The notes below the pieces were generated by a model that worked only from the letters and a program-made list of their open reading frames with translations, was not told where the DNA came from and made no database searches. Positions 23,119 through 34,393 of a stretch of 64,000 nucleotides of DNA are shown here, piece after piece. The stretch covers positions 154,925,043 through 154,989,042 of the forward strand of contig CP136069.1 in the NCBI GenBank assembly GCA_032622095.1, in the 5' to 3' direction. Within the stretch, counting starts at the first letter, position 1. Every line of letters begins with the position of its first letter. This DNA comes from Siphonodentalium dalli. Lineage: Eukaryota > Mollusca > Scaphopoda > Gadilida > Siphonodentaliidae. The position numbers and the translations under genes are program-made.

Positions 23119-23119
23119 A

Positions 23120-23460
23120 GAGTCGAGACCGAATGATAAGACTCAATCTGATGTCTTTAAAATATCGAAGATTTAGAGGAGGTCTAATCGAGGTATATAA
23201 ACTGTTGAATGGTCATTACAATATCAATGCCTGTGACCTATTAGAAAGACACCAGGAAGAACAAGAGGACATAATAAAAAGCTACAGATGCCCATTGTTA
23301 ACAAGGCCATAGGAAAATATTTATTCACGCAGAGGGTGGTAAATAGCTGGAACTCTCTGCCAGACTTCGCTGTTGGGGCTTCAACACTCGATCAATTCAA
23401 AATATACATAGACTCATTCTTCTATTATATAAAATACGAGTTCGACGACAAGAAGTAGTT
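23120..23460 (+). pseudogene. CR1/L2-like LINE, second half of split ORF
   Basis: Resumes the LINE ORF2 with SRDRMIRLNLMSLKYRRF, then RGGLIEVYKLLNG. After a frameshift it continues FTQRVVNSWNSLPDFAVGA and STLDQFKIYIDSFFYYIKYE, ending in a stop after EFDDKK. These are the hallmark final blocks of CR1/L2-like LINEs. The (GAT)n tract at 23562-23600 may be its 3' microsatellite tail. Confidence 0.8.
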
Positions 23461-23561
23461 AGTAATATGTTCAAGTAAATATCGAATGACGATACACATA
23501 TTTGTAAACAAACATGGCAAATAATATTATTGGACGAAAAGTCGCAAGACTTGTTCTGTAT

Positions 23562-23600
23562 TATGATGATGATGATGATGTTGATGATGATGATATGATT
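23562..23600 (+). repeat. (GAT)n microsatellite
   Basis: Repeated GATGAT with one TTGAT interruption, about 100 bp after the LINE stop. It gives a false poly-Asp frame. Confidence 0.8.
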
Positions 23601-23644
23601 GATAGAACAAACCACTATTATGATGATCGTGTCGCTATTTGTTT

Positions 23645-24040
23645 AAAATACGTATCAATTGACATATACGCACCCGTTCCCTCATTAAAATCAACATATG
23701 TCGACCATTTTAGGGGAACTCCGCGAATTCGGGGATCTCCGCAAATAGGGACCTACTGCAAATTGTCACACCAATTAACGAACCGTGCATGCCGGACGCG
23801 GCTGTATCCGACTAACCTCTATAAAATACGTATCAATTGAGATATACGCACCCGTTCCCTCATTAAAATCAACATATTTCGACCATTTTAGGGGATCTCC
23901 GCGAATTCGGGGACTTTCGCAAATACCTCCGCAAATAGGGGACCTACTGCAAACTGTCACGCCGATCAGCACCTAATAAACTAACCGGTGGCTGACTCGG
24001 CTGTCTCAGACTACACTCAGACAACACGTATCAATTGACT
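23645..24040 (+). repeat. 178-bp tandem repeat, two and a part copies
   Basis: AAAATACGTATCAATTGA starts at 23645 and 23823, 178 bp apart. Both copies share CGCACCCGTTCCCTCATT and CGACCATTTTAGGGG. A third start (ACGTATCAATTGACTTACGC) lies near 24026. Frames on both strands repeat with the unit and are not genes. Confidence 0.75.
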
Positions 24041-26099
24041 TACGCATTTTACAAATTGAACTTTTCATTTCTTCTATTTGTAATTGGCATAGCTTATCAC
24101 AAACCAAAATCAACGACAATAAATAAACGAAATTGAAATTCCAACTACAGCTTTTACCGGACTCGGGGTCGCAGTCCCAAAATAACTGGAAAACCCCATT
24201 ATCTATTTATAAAATTCCCAGCGGACCACAGCTTTCTAAAATCTGTAGAACAGTATACACCGGGGGCGTTAATGAAGTGATATTAAGATATAAGATTATA
24301 GGTATATATATAGCAGGGACTTTATGTTGCATACTATATAAGGCATGGACAACTAAAACATTAGAAATATAATATATCTCAGCATGCCACCTTCCAACAT
24401 CCTGTTCATTTAAAGTTATTCAATGGGCTTCATTTTTATTTAATACCTAGCTCTTAAGTGCGTGCATGCGACGCCGCGCGCACTTGCTAACAATTGCAAA
24501 TCCCGCATGCATGCAACTATTATCGGAGTTATTAGCGAGTTTGCGATACCCGTCGGACGGGTACGGGTACCGGTAGATCCAGGTAGATCGGTGAAAATCG
24601 TCACGGTCATTTGCGTACTTTGAATGCAGCACATAAAGCGATAGGGATTTGGAACGGGTAGATGTATCCCATTGACTGGTAGTCTTTCGCTAAAGTGTTC
24701 TCACTCAAAAGTACATTAGTTCTACGAAATAACAGTCAGCTATGCATTAATCTATTTATTGCACGATTTAATTGCCAAATCTCATTGATACATTTGTCAT
24801 TTAAGCCATGTTTTATGTTCAAAGTATCGAGGCGGCTTCTAACACTAAGATAACTATGGAACGCCGATTTGTTTACTGACAACTGTCTTCACTCAAGTAA
24901 TGACATGTTATTTTTTGGGAATGTGATTTGGGGGGGGGGCTAACCCCGGGATTCTCGACATGTTATGATTATTAGAGTGAGTTGGCGGTGCTATACGCAG
25001 TCTCGACACAGGGACGTAATTATAGGGGGTCTCCGCGTTGAGAAGGTGTGTCCACCTTCAAATTCCCAACTATACACCCCCTTAAACCACACCAAACAGA
25101 GGTTTGTTCGTAATTCAAATTGTGCACGCCGTTGGGCTCTGATTCCCCCCAACTGATCCTTCACTGTCCTGAATATTATTGTGGAATGTTCTAAATGGAT
25201 CAGTAGTCTTGTTGCAGAAGTCCTGTGATGGGGGGGGGGGGGGGGTCACCTTGCCGACCATGCAGTACGAGAACAGTTTTGTAGATATGAACCTGGAAAT
25301 TGCAAAATCACAACATCTAGTGGTCTAACACCAGGCAAATTCACGCCCTGGTTTGTTTTTCACAAATCAATGATCAGTATTGACGAGCCACTGAATGTGG
25401 TTAGACCAGGGCATACCGGGTCGACCATGGTTCGGTCTGGTGTGAGAACGTTTTGAAATCTGAACATCAAAATTGATAAATTATTGACTTTCCTCAAGCT
25501 TTACATTTGTTGGATATTTCCAACCTGCTGTTGACCATATAGCCCGAATGTTTTTCTACCAAAAGTAGGAATATTTGCAAATGTTGGTCTAAAACTATTA
25601 AAAGAAATCCGCACTAATACATTTTTGGAAATCAAACTGATTGACAGAATAATTTCAACGTATGTTTTGGTGTGTTAGGTATATGCAATATCCAACTGTT
25701 GACAAAAGTTGGGGTGATACACCCACCCTCTCGCCACGTCCCCTATCGACCCTTTGTGCATAAGTACACCGTGAATGTGTTACACGATTGAATACAACCG
25801 TTCAGTTATTGTACCTTATGTGGTGGTGACTGATTTCTCATTTTAATATAGATATTTGACTTTTGAACGGACATGGCGCATTTGAACCCCAAGACTGTTG
25901 TATATTGTAGTGGCCGATAGTGACACCAAATACTGATATACACACCTCATAGTCGGCACAATCTTACCGCCATCAGATCGACTTTTAGCTGTTTTCTTTG
26001 TTTCGCATAGACGTGAAGCAAACGCTCTTTATTCGAACCATATAATGAATAGTGTACCATTAAACACCCTTTATATTTAACAAGTTTGATTTTTATACG
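24041..26099. other. Gene-free; scattered repeat fragments
   Basis: 24533-24580 has CGGACGGGTACGGGTACCGG-type words related to the palindrome at 27381. A G-run lies at 25229-25245. 25490-25735 has words (TTGGATATTTCCAACC, TTTTTCTACCAAAAGTAGG) recalling 17060-17180 in inverted order, so it is probably a decayed copy of the same family. No coding region supported. Confidence 0.4.
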
Positions 26100-26830
26100 C
26101 CCGTTTGAAAAAAACGGCCGCATTATAGTATTGGTCCGTCCGTCCGGGCGTCCGTCCGTTAACCTGGTTTCCGGATGATAACTTTAGTTAGAGTGAACCA
26201 AATTCAATAAAATTTGGTATGTGGGTTTATTAGCCGAAAAGTAAGTTCAAGTTCGAATTTGGGTTCCGTCCACCAATTTTCACCGGAGTTATGCCCTTTA
26301 TTTGACGTTTTTTGACTTAGAAAATCCTTGAAATTTGTTGTCCGGATGATAACTTTAGTATAGTTTATCGGAATGAATCCAAATTTGGTATATTACTTTC
26401 TCCCACCAAAACACAGGTCAAGTTCGAACTTGGGTTCTGGCAGAGTTAGTTAGAGTGAACCGATTTCAATCAAATTTGGTATGTGGGTTTATTAGGAGAA
26501 AAGACAGCTCAAGTTCGAATTTGGGTTCCGTCCACCAATTTTCACCGGAGTTATGCCCCTTATTTGACGTAATTTGACTTAGAAAATCCCTGAAATTTTT
26601 TTTCCGGATGATAACTTTACTAGAGCTTATCGGATTCAATGATAATTTGGTATATTACTTTTCTCCCACCAAAACACAGGTCAAGTTCAAATTTGAGTTC
26701 CCGCCGCCAATTTTTACCAGAGTTATGCCCCTTTTTTTACCAGTTTCCGCCGACCCAAGAGAGGGGGTATTTTGCACGCCCAGTGTAGCTCTTGTTCTAC
26801 CTACATCCGGGTTTAGACCCAGACAAATAT
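26100..26830 (+). repeat. Dispersed repeat with internal tandem duplication
   Basis: Starts with the hairpin GCCCGTTTGAAAAAAACGGCC, then CCGTCCGTCCGGGCGTCCG. A module of about 295 bp (TTTCCGGATGATAACTTTAG, AATTTGGTATGTGGGTTTATT, CACCGGAGTTATGCCC) follows at least twice (about 26168 and 26450). This resembles widespread non-coding repeats of invertebrate genomes; class uncertain. Confidence 0.5.
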
Positions 26831-27380
26831 CCAAGTTCTTGGGATGAATATTCCCTTGCCCGACCCTTCGAAAGATTCCAAACCATTACCAATTATATGA
26901 CTAAATATTCCCCAACTAATATAAGGGGCAATTTCGGTCTTATATCTGACTAAAAGTGCATGCATGTAGGACATTCTTGGACCCTGGGTCTAAACCAACA
27001 CATTTTACACCGAATAATGGTTGGATTATTAAATTAGCGTAATTGTATATTTGTGCTATCATAACATATTTTCTCAGTCAGAAAATTCCATCTGTTCTAG
27101 ACGACACTCGAACGGTCTGGGAAATTACTTATGAAAGCTAATTATTGAAAATGTTACCAAAATGAGTCAAAGAAAGACGCCAACCCCTTCCACTTTCGCC
27201 TCGTCCCTGGTTAATGCAATCCATTATCCACGCAGATGTCCATCATATAACCATAACAACAAGTATAACGTCGGCCAAGAAAGCGAATGCGGATAACAAT
27301 TTCTCTACATCATATATATTGTGCTGCAATTGGCTCACCATACACTACCCGTCGATATGCTTAATTCTACCCGTAAAACA

Positions 27381-27461
27381 GTTTGCGATTTCAAAACGTG
27401 TACCGGTACGGGTAGCTACCAGTATCCGTACCGGTACCCGTACCCGTTTGAAATCGCAAAC
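27381..27461. repeat. 81-bp near-palindrome with GTACCGGTAC core
   Basis: GTTTGCGATTTCAAAACG at the left is mirrored by CGTTTGAAATCGCAAAC at the right. Between them lie repeated TACCGGTAC and ACGGGTA words, with a centre near GGTAGCTACC. Confidence 0.7.
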
Positions 27462-28580
27462 TCGCTAATGTTTTAATTAAAATGATATTTTGGGAATTTG
27501 CACACATGGCACGAGCGATTAAATCAAATAATTGAATGTGAGGCAATTTTGTGTACAAGTTTTTCATCAACATTACCCTTATTTGTTATGTACATATAGT
27601 AAAATTGTTATGCTTAATATATATACCATTGCTAAATTGTCTGGCAATCCGATCATTGTTGGTGTGTTCTTGTGACGAAACCCCGAGCTAACTGATGCTC
27701 CAAACATCGGATTTAGTAACTTGTCAATTTTTGAGAAAGAGAACAAGACAGTCGAAAACAGCGAATTTTGTACTATTGAACCGGACGATATATAACGCCG
27801 AACTGGACACCAAAAGAGGAACCGAACTGTATCGATTGCAGCCTGTGATATAATGAGGATACATTAAACCACAACAGCGAAATTCAAGCAAAAAGGAATT
27901 ACTGGAATTTGTTTTGTAATATTTATTTTTAAGTGGAATGTATCATAATTATATAACAAATAATAAATAACACACGGAAGATCCTGTATTTAACTGCGGA
28001 GATAAGATTATGCACGGTGAAACCGTTCGCTTCCGATAAATCATAGAATTCACCACCCTAAAAGATCAGAATTTTTGGGACTTTATGTCCAGAAACTGTG
28101 ATTAGGTCAGGGCCGAGCCTTTGTCGAGGTCCAGTCCTAATTTACTGGACGATCGCGCGAGTTTTGTAAATTTCGCGATAAAACTGGGGACGAGTAATAG
28201 ATTATATTTATTGTTTGATCCAAAACCTCCATAAACATATACTTAAATCAATAAATGGGACGTGAAATTGTAACAGCTATATCATTATGACATAAGCTAT
28301 ATATAACATTATAATATAATGTTATGACAGCGGCTTTAAGAGGCGTGCGATGACGTTTCACGTAACTATGGTTGCTTGCCCGCGTAAAGAAATATATAGT
28401 CCCTATGAATAAGACTCTTTTAAGTTGACGTATTTAATGGCGTAAATTTAATTAAATCAGTCAAAGACACCGATTCTTCTTCTTTCCTCGCCCCCCCCCC
28501 CGGATTCTGAATCTGAATATTGCGCAACAATAGTACATTTGGATATGCCTGGCACTATTTTCTGTTATGCCATGCATATC
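27462..28580. other. Gene-free stretch downstream of the galactosyltransferase
   Basis: AT-rich with no recognised ORF. A C-run lies at 28491-28501. A short inverted AT pair is at 28300-28325 (ATATAACATTATA / TATAATGTTATG). Confidence 0.4.
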
Positions 28581-28586
28581 TTTATT
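28581..28586 (-). promoter_or_regulatory. Candidate polyadenylation signal
   Basis: AATAAA on the minus strand, about 510 bases after the stop codon of the galactosyltransferase. It is the first canonical hexamer I see downstream. Use is inferred, not shown. Confidence 0.3.
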
Positions 28587-29097
28587 ATATAATGAGATAA
28601 TTGAGATTAATGATTGGAATAAGGCTCGGGCCAAATTACAACAACTACGGCTTATCACTGAAGGTTTCTCATTCACCAAAACAGAAATTCCTCTAAATGC
28701 TGACCAAAAATATGCTAATCGGATTAAAATACACCCCGATACTTCGCAATACGACATTTAGCAATGAATTTATGACTCGAGTATGCAAGCTGTCTCTAAT
28801 GCACAGTGTGGACTTTTCACACGCGACCGGAAACCCCCCATCATGCACAAAAGAGCTGCATGTGCTTGATTTCGGATCCATCCATATAACTATTATTCAC
28901 CCATCATAATATTGGGATGTTAAATTGGATGGAATAAATACTGTTTACATAAATACAGTTGGCCGCCATTGCGTGCATGGGGAGAGAGTCATACAGAAAT
29001 TCGGAGGTTACCGTAATGTTACTTTCTTCAAACGAACACCTCATATACGTTGCTGATTGCATAAGTTCACTGAATATAACTGAATAACATGACCACA

Positions 29098-30111
29098 TTA
29101 TGGACATTTTTCGTCCCACGCTTTCCTCATCAAGTCGGGTTGGACATAATGGGTTGTGTAGATCTTGTCCGATTTGTAGAGACAGGAACTAAATGTGATT
29201 GCACCCATGTTGAATCCCCGCACCGTTCGACGAGAAATATTATTAAGCGCCAGCACTATTGAAGTATACGCGTCTTCTATTCTAATCTTAGGAATGTTCT
29301 TGTATCCGTTGTTCCATATTTTAACCACATCCATCGTGGTGAGATAGCCCGCACCCGTACAGTAATATGGATAACTCTTGAACGGATAATCCTCCCAGGA
29401 AACATACCACTTTGGGTGTTTTTTATCCCGAATAACATCGTAGGTATGATATTCACACATTCCTACCAATTCCCTGTTTACGGTCGGAAGAAGGTTTTTT
29501 ATACGCGGGATATTTACCCACGTGTCGTCGTCTGCTTTCATCAAGTACTGCGCATGCGCGCAATGTTCCGCGGCCCATTTGAAAGACAGTATGGTCTTGG
29601 TCGTGAGATTGCTATAGTTGTCCACGAAGGAGCTTTGAATGATGTCTCCGTATAGTTCGCTCTCCCGTTTAAGAATTGCGCCGTGGTCTTCATTGTTGGT
29701 GAACCCGAATACAAACGCGACACGCATCCATGCAGTGTTATTCCGGGAATATGAACCCCAGGTCTCTCGTATAGTTTTCCGATGTGGCACCGATTCATGT
29801 CTACTTGTAACTAATAGCAATAGCTTAACTTCCTCTCCATTTGATCGTTTCGGTGAATCGCACACGTGACTGTTTATCAGGAGTTGGTGTTTGAAAGTTG
29901 AGCAACCGTCACACACAAACGTCCTCAAATCGTCCTTCTTGTTAACACGTTGATCGTTGTGCTTATTGGTGATTGGGATAGTGAGCGGTTGATGTCCATG
30001 TTGATGGAGTAAGGGCACGTGGTGGACGATGGAATGGATGATAGTGTATACGACCGTCATGCATAGCACCACCATAAGAACGCACGCTGTGTGTTTGTTC
30101 CTCATAACCAT
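29098..30111 (-). CDS. Beta-1,3-galactosyltransferase family protein (GT31)
   Basis: This 337-residue type II membrane protein should transfer galactose (or GlcNAc/GalNAc, as subfamilies differ) in beta-1,3 linkage onto glycan acceptors in the Golgi. A short cytosolic N-terminus is followed by one membrane anchor at about residues 9-29, a stem, and a catalytic domain from about 95. Visible GT31 motifs are RKTIRETWG (111-119), DNYSNLTTKT (164-173), KADDDTWVN with the metal-binding DDD (194-196), WEDYPFKSYPYYCTGAGY (239-256) and IEDAYTSIV (278-286). Possible N-glycosylation sites are N124, N168 and N291. The length is normal for B3GALT-type enzymes and there is no break. The coding region is one exon, common in this family. 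The start at 30111 gives the anchor a natural position; a second Met at residue 3 is an alternative. The exact acceptor specificity cannot be told from sequence. Confidence 0.93.
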   Translation of the reverse strand: MVMRNKHTACVLMVVLCMTVVYTIIHSIVHHVPLLHQHGHQPLTIPITNKHNDQRVNKKDDLRTFVCDGCSTFKHQLLINSHVCDSPKRSNGEEVKLLLLVTSRHESVPHRKTIRETWGSYSRNNTAWMRVAFVFGFTNNEDHGAILKRESELYGDIIQSSFVDNYSNLTTKTILSFKWAAEHCAHAQYLMKADDDTWVNIPRIKNLLPTVNRELVGMCEYHTYDVIRDKKHPKWYVSWEDYPFKSYPYYCTGAGYLTTMDVVKIWNNGYKNIPKIRIEDAYTSIVLALNNISRRTVRGFNMGAITFSSCLYKSDKIYTTHYVQPDLMRKAWDEKCP

Positions 30112-30129
30112 ATACTTTAGTCTCGTCCA

Positions 30130-30160
30130 ACTGTAAGCTCTGAAGAAAAAAATATCATAG
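30130..30160 (-). promoter_or_regulatory. Likely splice acceptor in 5' UTR of the galactosyltransferase
   Basis: On the minus strand a T-rich run (TTTTTTTCTTCAG) stands about 30 bases upstream of the ATG and ends in CAG. This fits an intron in the 5' UTR, as in many single-coding-exon B3GALT genes. A second AG (CTTACAG) follows nine bases later. Confidence 0.5.
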
Positions 30161-30186
30161 AATAAATAGTGTGTCTGTCAGTTGCA

Positions 30187-30563
30187 GAATGAGTTGGTCC
30201 TCAGGTAGTGAATTTAGTGACGCTATCCCTCAATGCGGGCTAGCGTCACCAAATTCGCCCTCTGGGAACCTCGTTCTACTTTGGCCTTAACTTTTATGCA
30301 TGGGAGACCTGGGATCAGATTAAAGTTCACCAGTTGAATTTGGTGATGTTCATCCATTAGTCACCTCGATTATACATTTTATCTTCTGCAAATTAAGGGA
30401 TATAGACATTGAACAGAAGTAACTAAAACACTGTTATTTTGAGACTATAGATACTGCTCAGAAGATGATGCCTAAGCAGAATGAACTCCAAGAGGACGAA
30501 TTTGGTGATGATAGCCCGCTGTGCGGCATATATAGCATCACTCAATTCACCCTCTAGGAACCT
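30187..30563. mobile_element. MITE, GAATGAGG..GTGAATTTAGTGACGC ends, copy 1
   Basis: The termini are inverted. The left has GAATGAG..GTGAATTTAGTGACGCTA and the right has TAGCATCACTCAATTCACCC..CCTCATTC. The left end contains an extra internal palindrome around GTGACGCTA..TAGCGTCAC. Inner sequence such as CACCTCGATTATACATTT matches copy 2 (63212-63533) in inverted order. Non-coding. Confidence 0.65.
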
Positions 30564-30660
30564 CATTCAGTAAAGTAAAATAAATACACTATACAACAGG
30601 ACTTGATGTACTTTAAATATTGGACCTTCATACTATGCCATATGATATTGACATAAATTA

Positions 30661-31122
30661 TGTGACCCGCCATAACAAATCCAGTCGGAAGTCGGGAATT
30701 TGTTTTACCCTGTGCCAATGCATTCTCTTATATATGCGAGTCGACCATAGGTCGCCTCGCATATATAAGAGAATGTATTGGCCTAACAATTTTTTATCAT
30801 GTTTTTTAAATAAATGTTTCTTTCAATTTTTAGGACATAAAATAAAAAACATCCATTACCCTGCAGGGAGCCCCACACATATATATAGAAGCATATAGAA
30901 GAGTGTCGTCTGCTCATGTTTGTCTGGGGCTCTGTATGGGTGAAATTATAAAATTGTTAAAGAATACAAGAAAAAATTATTAAAATTGTAAAAAATTGTT
31001 AGGCCAATGCATTCTCTTATATATGCGAGGCGACATATGGTCGACTCGCATATATAAGAGAATGCATTGGCACAGGGTAAACAAATCCCGACTTCCGACT
31101 GGATTTGATATGGCGGGTCACA
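30661..31122. mobile_element. Hairpin-within-hairpin element
   Basis: The outer arms 30661-30803 and 30985-31122 are reverse complements (TGTGACCCGCCAT.. / ..TGGCGGGTCACA). Each arm itself contains a ~70-bp hairpin, CCAATGCATTCTCTTATATA..TATATAAGAGAATGCATTGG. The spacer (30804-30984) is AT-rich. The inner hairpin is the core shared with the TTAA-flanked MITEs elsewhere in the window. Confidence 0.75.
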
Positions 31123-31189
31123 TATGCTTTAGAACATTTACAACGTTACTGATACAGGTGAGTCACACTGATTCATTGTAGTTTGTCTG

Positions 31190-33270
31190 CACGCTATAGG
31201 TTACAGTACACCAATGGACCTATCCATAGGGACCGCCATAGGCGACAGTGTTAATTTCCGGGGCTATGCTCGATTCATTGTGAATGCTGGAACTTTATAA
31301 CCTAGTCAATTTGGAAGAATGACTCTTCTGACCCAATATGATCCCAAAAAATTAATAGGTCCGTGTGCCGTTTCCGTCTTTAAATTAACCGCCTTTGACA
31401 CTGCCCTAATTCCGTAATTTTTTATATTTGGTGTACTATAGGTTACACAGGTGTAAATGTTGTCCATAGGCCTCAGTGCTAACGTTTTATCGTATACTAT
31501 TGGCAATATAAACATTGGGTCCAAAATTTTCTTTAAATCTTAACAATTGACACTTTGTGAAACTTTTTGCACAAAAAAATCAGGTACGACAGGCAGGGAA
31601 TTCACCTTTAAATCTTGTGTTTTCCTAACTAGTGTCAGAACCGCATAAAAAAATTCTGTCATTTTTTAGACCACAACAAAAAATTCAAACTTCACTACAG
31701 AGGGTTAATTCCTGTGCCAATGGCTATTTTACAAGTGGGAAACCACAGGGAAGAGGTGTGATGATTTTTGTATGCAAAAAGCACACAAGGCTATTGACCA
31801 ATCAGGGCCCAGTGTCTATTTTATTCTCTCCTATATAGCATCCGCTAGAGGTCTCTCCGACCCTTATTTACACCAGTGTAACCTATAACCTAGAGTGACC
31901 ATTGGACAGACAATAAAGTCGCACAAACGGTAATAAATTGCGGCCATTTATATACCGACGTCAAAATAAATAACTTTGAGTCGAAACATGTCTGTGTTCT
32001 TACTTTATTAAGAACTTTCTAACCTAGTCAATTTGGAAGAATGACTCTTCGGACCCAATATGACCCCAAAAAATTAATAGGTCCGTGTGCCGTTTCCGTC
32101 TTTAAATTAACCGCTTTTGACACTGCCCTAATTCCGACCAAAAAAGCATCACCAAATGTTTAAACATACCCCCATTAAATGCCAGGTTAATTATTTCAAC
32201 CACTCTGGATCAATATTCATCTAGGTATAATATTTTCATGGTGGCTTTGATTTTTTCTTGTTTTAGCATTAATTTTATCCCAATCATAATCAACCATTCA
32301 GCTGCCAGATGTGATTTTATGCTGACCAAGGGGGATAATTTTTTATATTTGGTGTACTATAACCTAGAGTGATCATTGGACAGACAATAAAGTCGCACAA
32401 ACGGTAATAAATTGCGGCCATTTATATACCGACCTCAAAATAAATAACTTTGATTCGAAACATGTCTGTGTTCTTACTTTATTAACCCTCTTCTGCCACC
32501 ACCCATGTCTGATTGTGCTAAAAAAATATCTTGACTTGAATGTGATATTTTTTCATTGAAGTTGCTTTCTGGCAAAGTAAATAATGACGCACCTACCAAA
32601 TTTTCGAAAAAAATCGACAGAAAACCCAAATTGGCCCGTCACAAGAATGCATTTATTGGCGGAAATTTGGGCGCGTTAGATCGTCAAACCATTTCTGCAA
32701 ACTTCCAGGGTTGGCCTTTTTTGTCAACCTATCATCTTAAAGGTGCAATTCGACTTCGTTTGACCAGATAAAGGACCGATTTTGCATCATATGTTAGAGT
32801 GTGGTCCATAATGAAACAAAGATTTACACCGACGTCGTGCTCAATCCCGACAAATCCGCCTTTTCGTTCATCTGGAATGTCGGGTGCCCCAAATGGTGGT
32901 ATCACATTCATTAAAGGGGCATTCATGGGCCCGCAAATGGCCGCAATAGGCCGAAAATGGCAATTTTCGGTTTTACAACGAGAAGCAGAAATGGTATGGG
33001 AATTTTTAATTTTATTTGACGGCTCCTGTGCCTTAATAATCTGTCGTATAGCGTGCTTCAAACTCCCAATTTGTTTTCTGAGGATAATGAGCACGGGCCG
33101 TATTCCAGAGCAGAAATCTGAAAAACGACCATATCTTGCTATAGGTTACAGTACGCCAATTATTCTCCATAGGCGAATGTGTTAATGTCCGGGGCTATGC
33201 TCGATTCCTTGTGAATGCTGGAACTTTCTAACCTAGTCAATTTGGAAGAATGACTCTTCGGACCCATTTG
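31190..33270. repeat. Block of interleaved internal duplications
   Basis: AACCTAGTCAATTTGGAAGA modules lie at about 31299, 32020 and 33228. A CTATAGGTTACAGTAC module ending in GGGGCTATGCTCGATTC lies at 31195 and 33139. AGACAATAAAGTCGCACAAA plus AAACATGTCTGTGTTC lies at 31909 and 32382. The pieces are collinear but spaced differently, as if a longer unit was duplicated and rearranged. Overlapping frames at 32732-33185 on both strands match no family I know. Confidence 0.6.
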
Positions 33271-33539
33271 TTTGGTCAATAACATTGGATAGGAACTCGT
33301 TACTCTGTTCCACCTGGGCCGCCGAATCAACCATTTTTGTGAGAATAGCAGCGCGTACACACTTCAAAATTCACCCAGGTGCCCTTAGTACTAATAAAAT
33401 ACATCATCTCGGAAAATTGTATATTTACCTGTTGATATGTGGTGAAGAAACGCTATAAAAATTTAGGAACAATTTCCCTACAAACATCAGAAATAACTCT
33501 GATGCCCAACCTCACCTCGGAAAATGATATATTTATCTA

Positions 33540-34015
33540 TTAAAGGTACTCAACCCGTAAAGAGGGTCCCCATCTCAACAGATTCCAACAACAACAATCC
33601 GATCAGAGGGTCCTATATTACTATTTCTTTGGCTTTGGGGGTAAAAAATATTTGATTCGAGTCGAGGAACCCATCAAACAAAGCTCAGAGTTATTAGATA
33701 TTGATTTTTGAAAATTCTTATGTTCTCGAGATGAGTACTTATAACTGCCGTCAATTTGGTAACATGCTCGAGATTTTACGCCAAAATTCTATTCAAACAG
33801 ACAAGGATGGATAACTCTATAATCAAGTGGTAATAATTGACTACGTACTGGGCCAGTAAGAATTCCCGATAATGAAAAATAATAGATTTCTAAAATCGAT
33901 ATCTAACAAATCTGAGCTTTGATGGGTGACTTCCTCGACTCGAATCAAATTTTTTTGACCCCCGAAGCCATTGAAATAGTAATTGAGAGGAGTTTTATCG
34001 GGTTTTATCGGGTTT
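33540..34015. mobile_element. MITE, TTAAAGGTACTCAA ends, copy 1 (decayed right end)
   Basis: Starts TTAAAGGTACTCAACCCG. Inverted internal segments (TTGGCTTTGGGGGTAAAAAA / TTTTTTGACCCCCGAAGCCA and GAGTCGAGGAACCCATCAAA / TTTGATGGGTGACTTCCTCG) fold it back. The right terminus is lost in TTTTATCGGG repeats (33993-34020). Copy 2 is at 52536. Confidence 0.65.
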
Positions 34016-34393
34016 TATCTGGTATGTGTAATTTCCAATTACCAATCCACTGTGTATTGGGGGATTATAGACGCCTAGTATATTACGAATTAGGCTCAGT
34101 GTACGGCAGTCCATGTGCAGTGCATAGAGTTATTTTGATTATGACAGAAGCATAGGGAAGACTGTCATAGCTGTTGACCACGAAATGAAACTGTTAATCG
34201 GTAGCCGTGAGCTTTGTGTATTGAATGTCTTCACTGACAGATGTCATATAAGGTCACGTTTACGGTCTAATGACTGCGACATGCATGTTTATTCGTAGTG
34301 TATTGTAAGTCTAGACTGACACATGTCATATAAGGTCACGGGAAATGCATGTTTATTGTTAATGTATTAGCGTGCGATGTGCTGACAGGTCAT

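Larger units (their letters stand above)
16102..23119. mobile_element. ~7-kb composite insertion with CACACA-palindrome ends
   Basis: It lies between two halves of one LINE reading frame. The ends are inverted: TAAAAAGGACTGTGTGG at the left and CCACACAGTCGTTTTAA at the right. Both ends carry arrays of short imperfect palindromes with CCACACA. Inside are dispersed repeats, 122-bp and 114-bp tandem repeats and a second LINE. No transposase was found. I do not see a clean target duplication. An old DNA transposon later loaded with other insertions is the simplest reading; superfamily unknown. Confidence 0.55.

Noticed and set aside
23514-23840. Frame with poly-Asp
   Set aside because: It is a GAT microsatellite following a LINE stop codon.
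32732-33185. 120- and 128-residue frames on opposite strands
   Set aside because: They overlap on both strands, lie in a duplicated repeat block and show no family motif.
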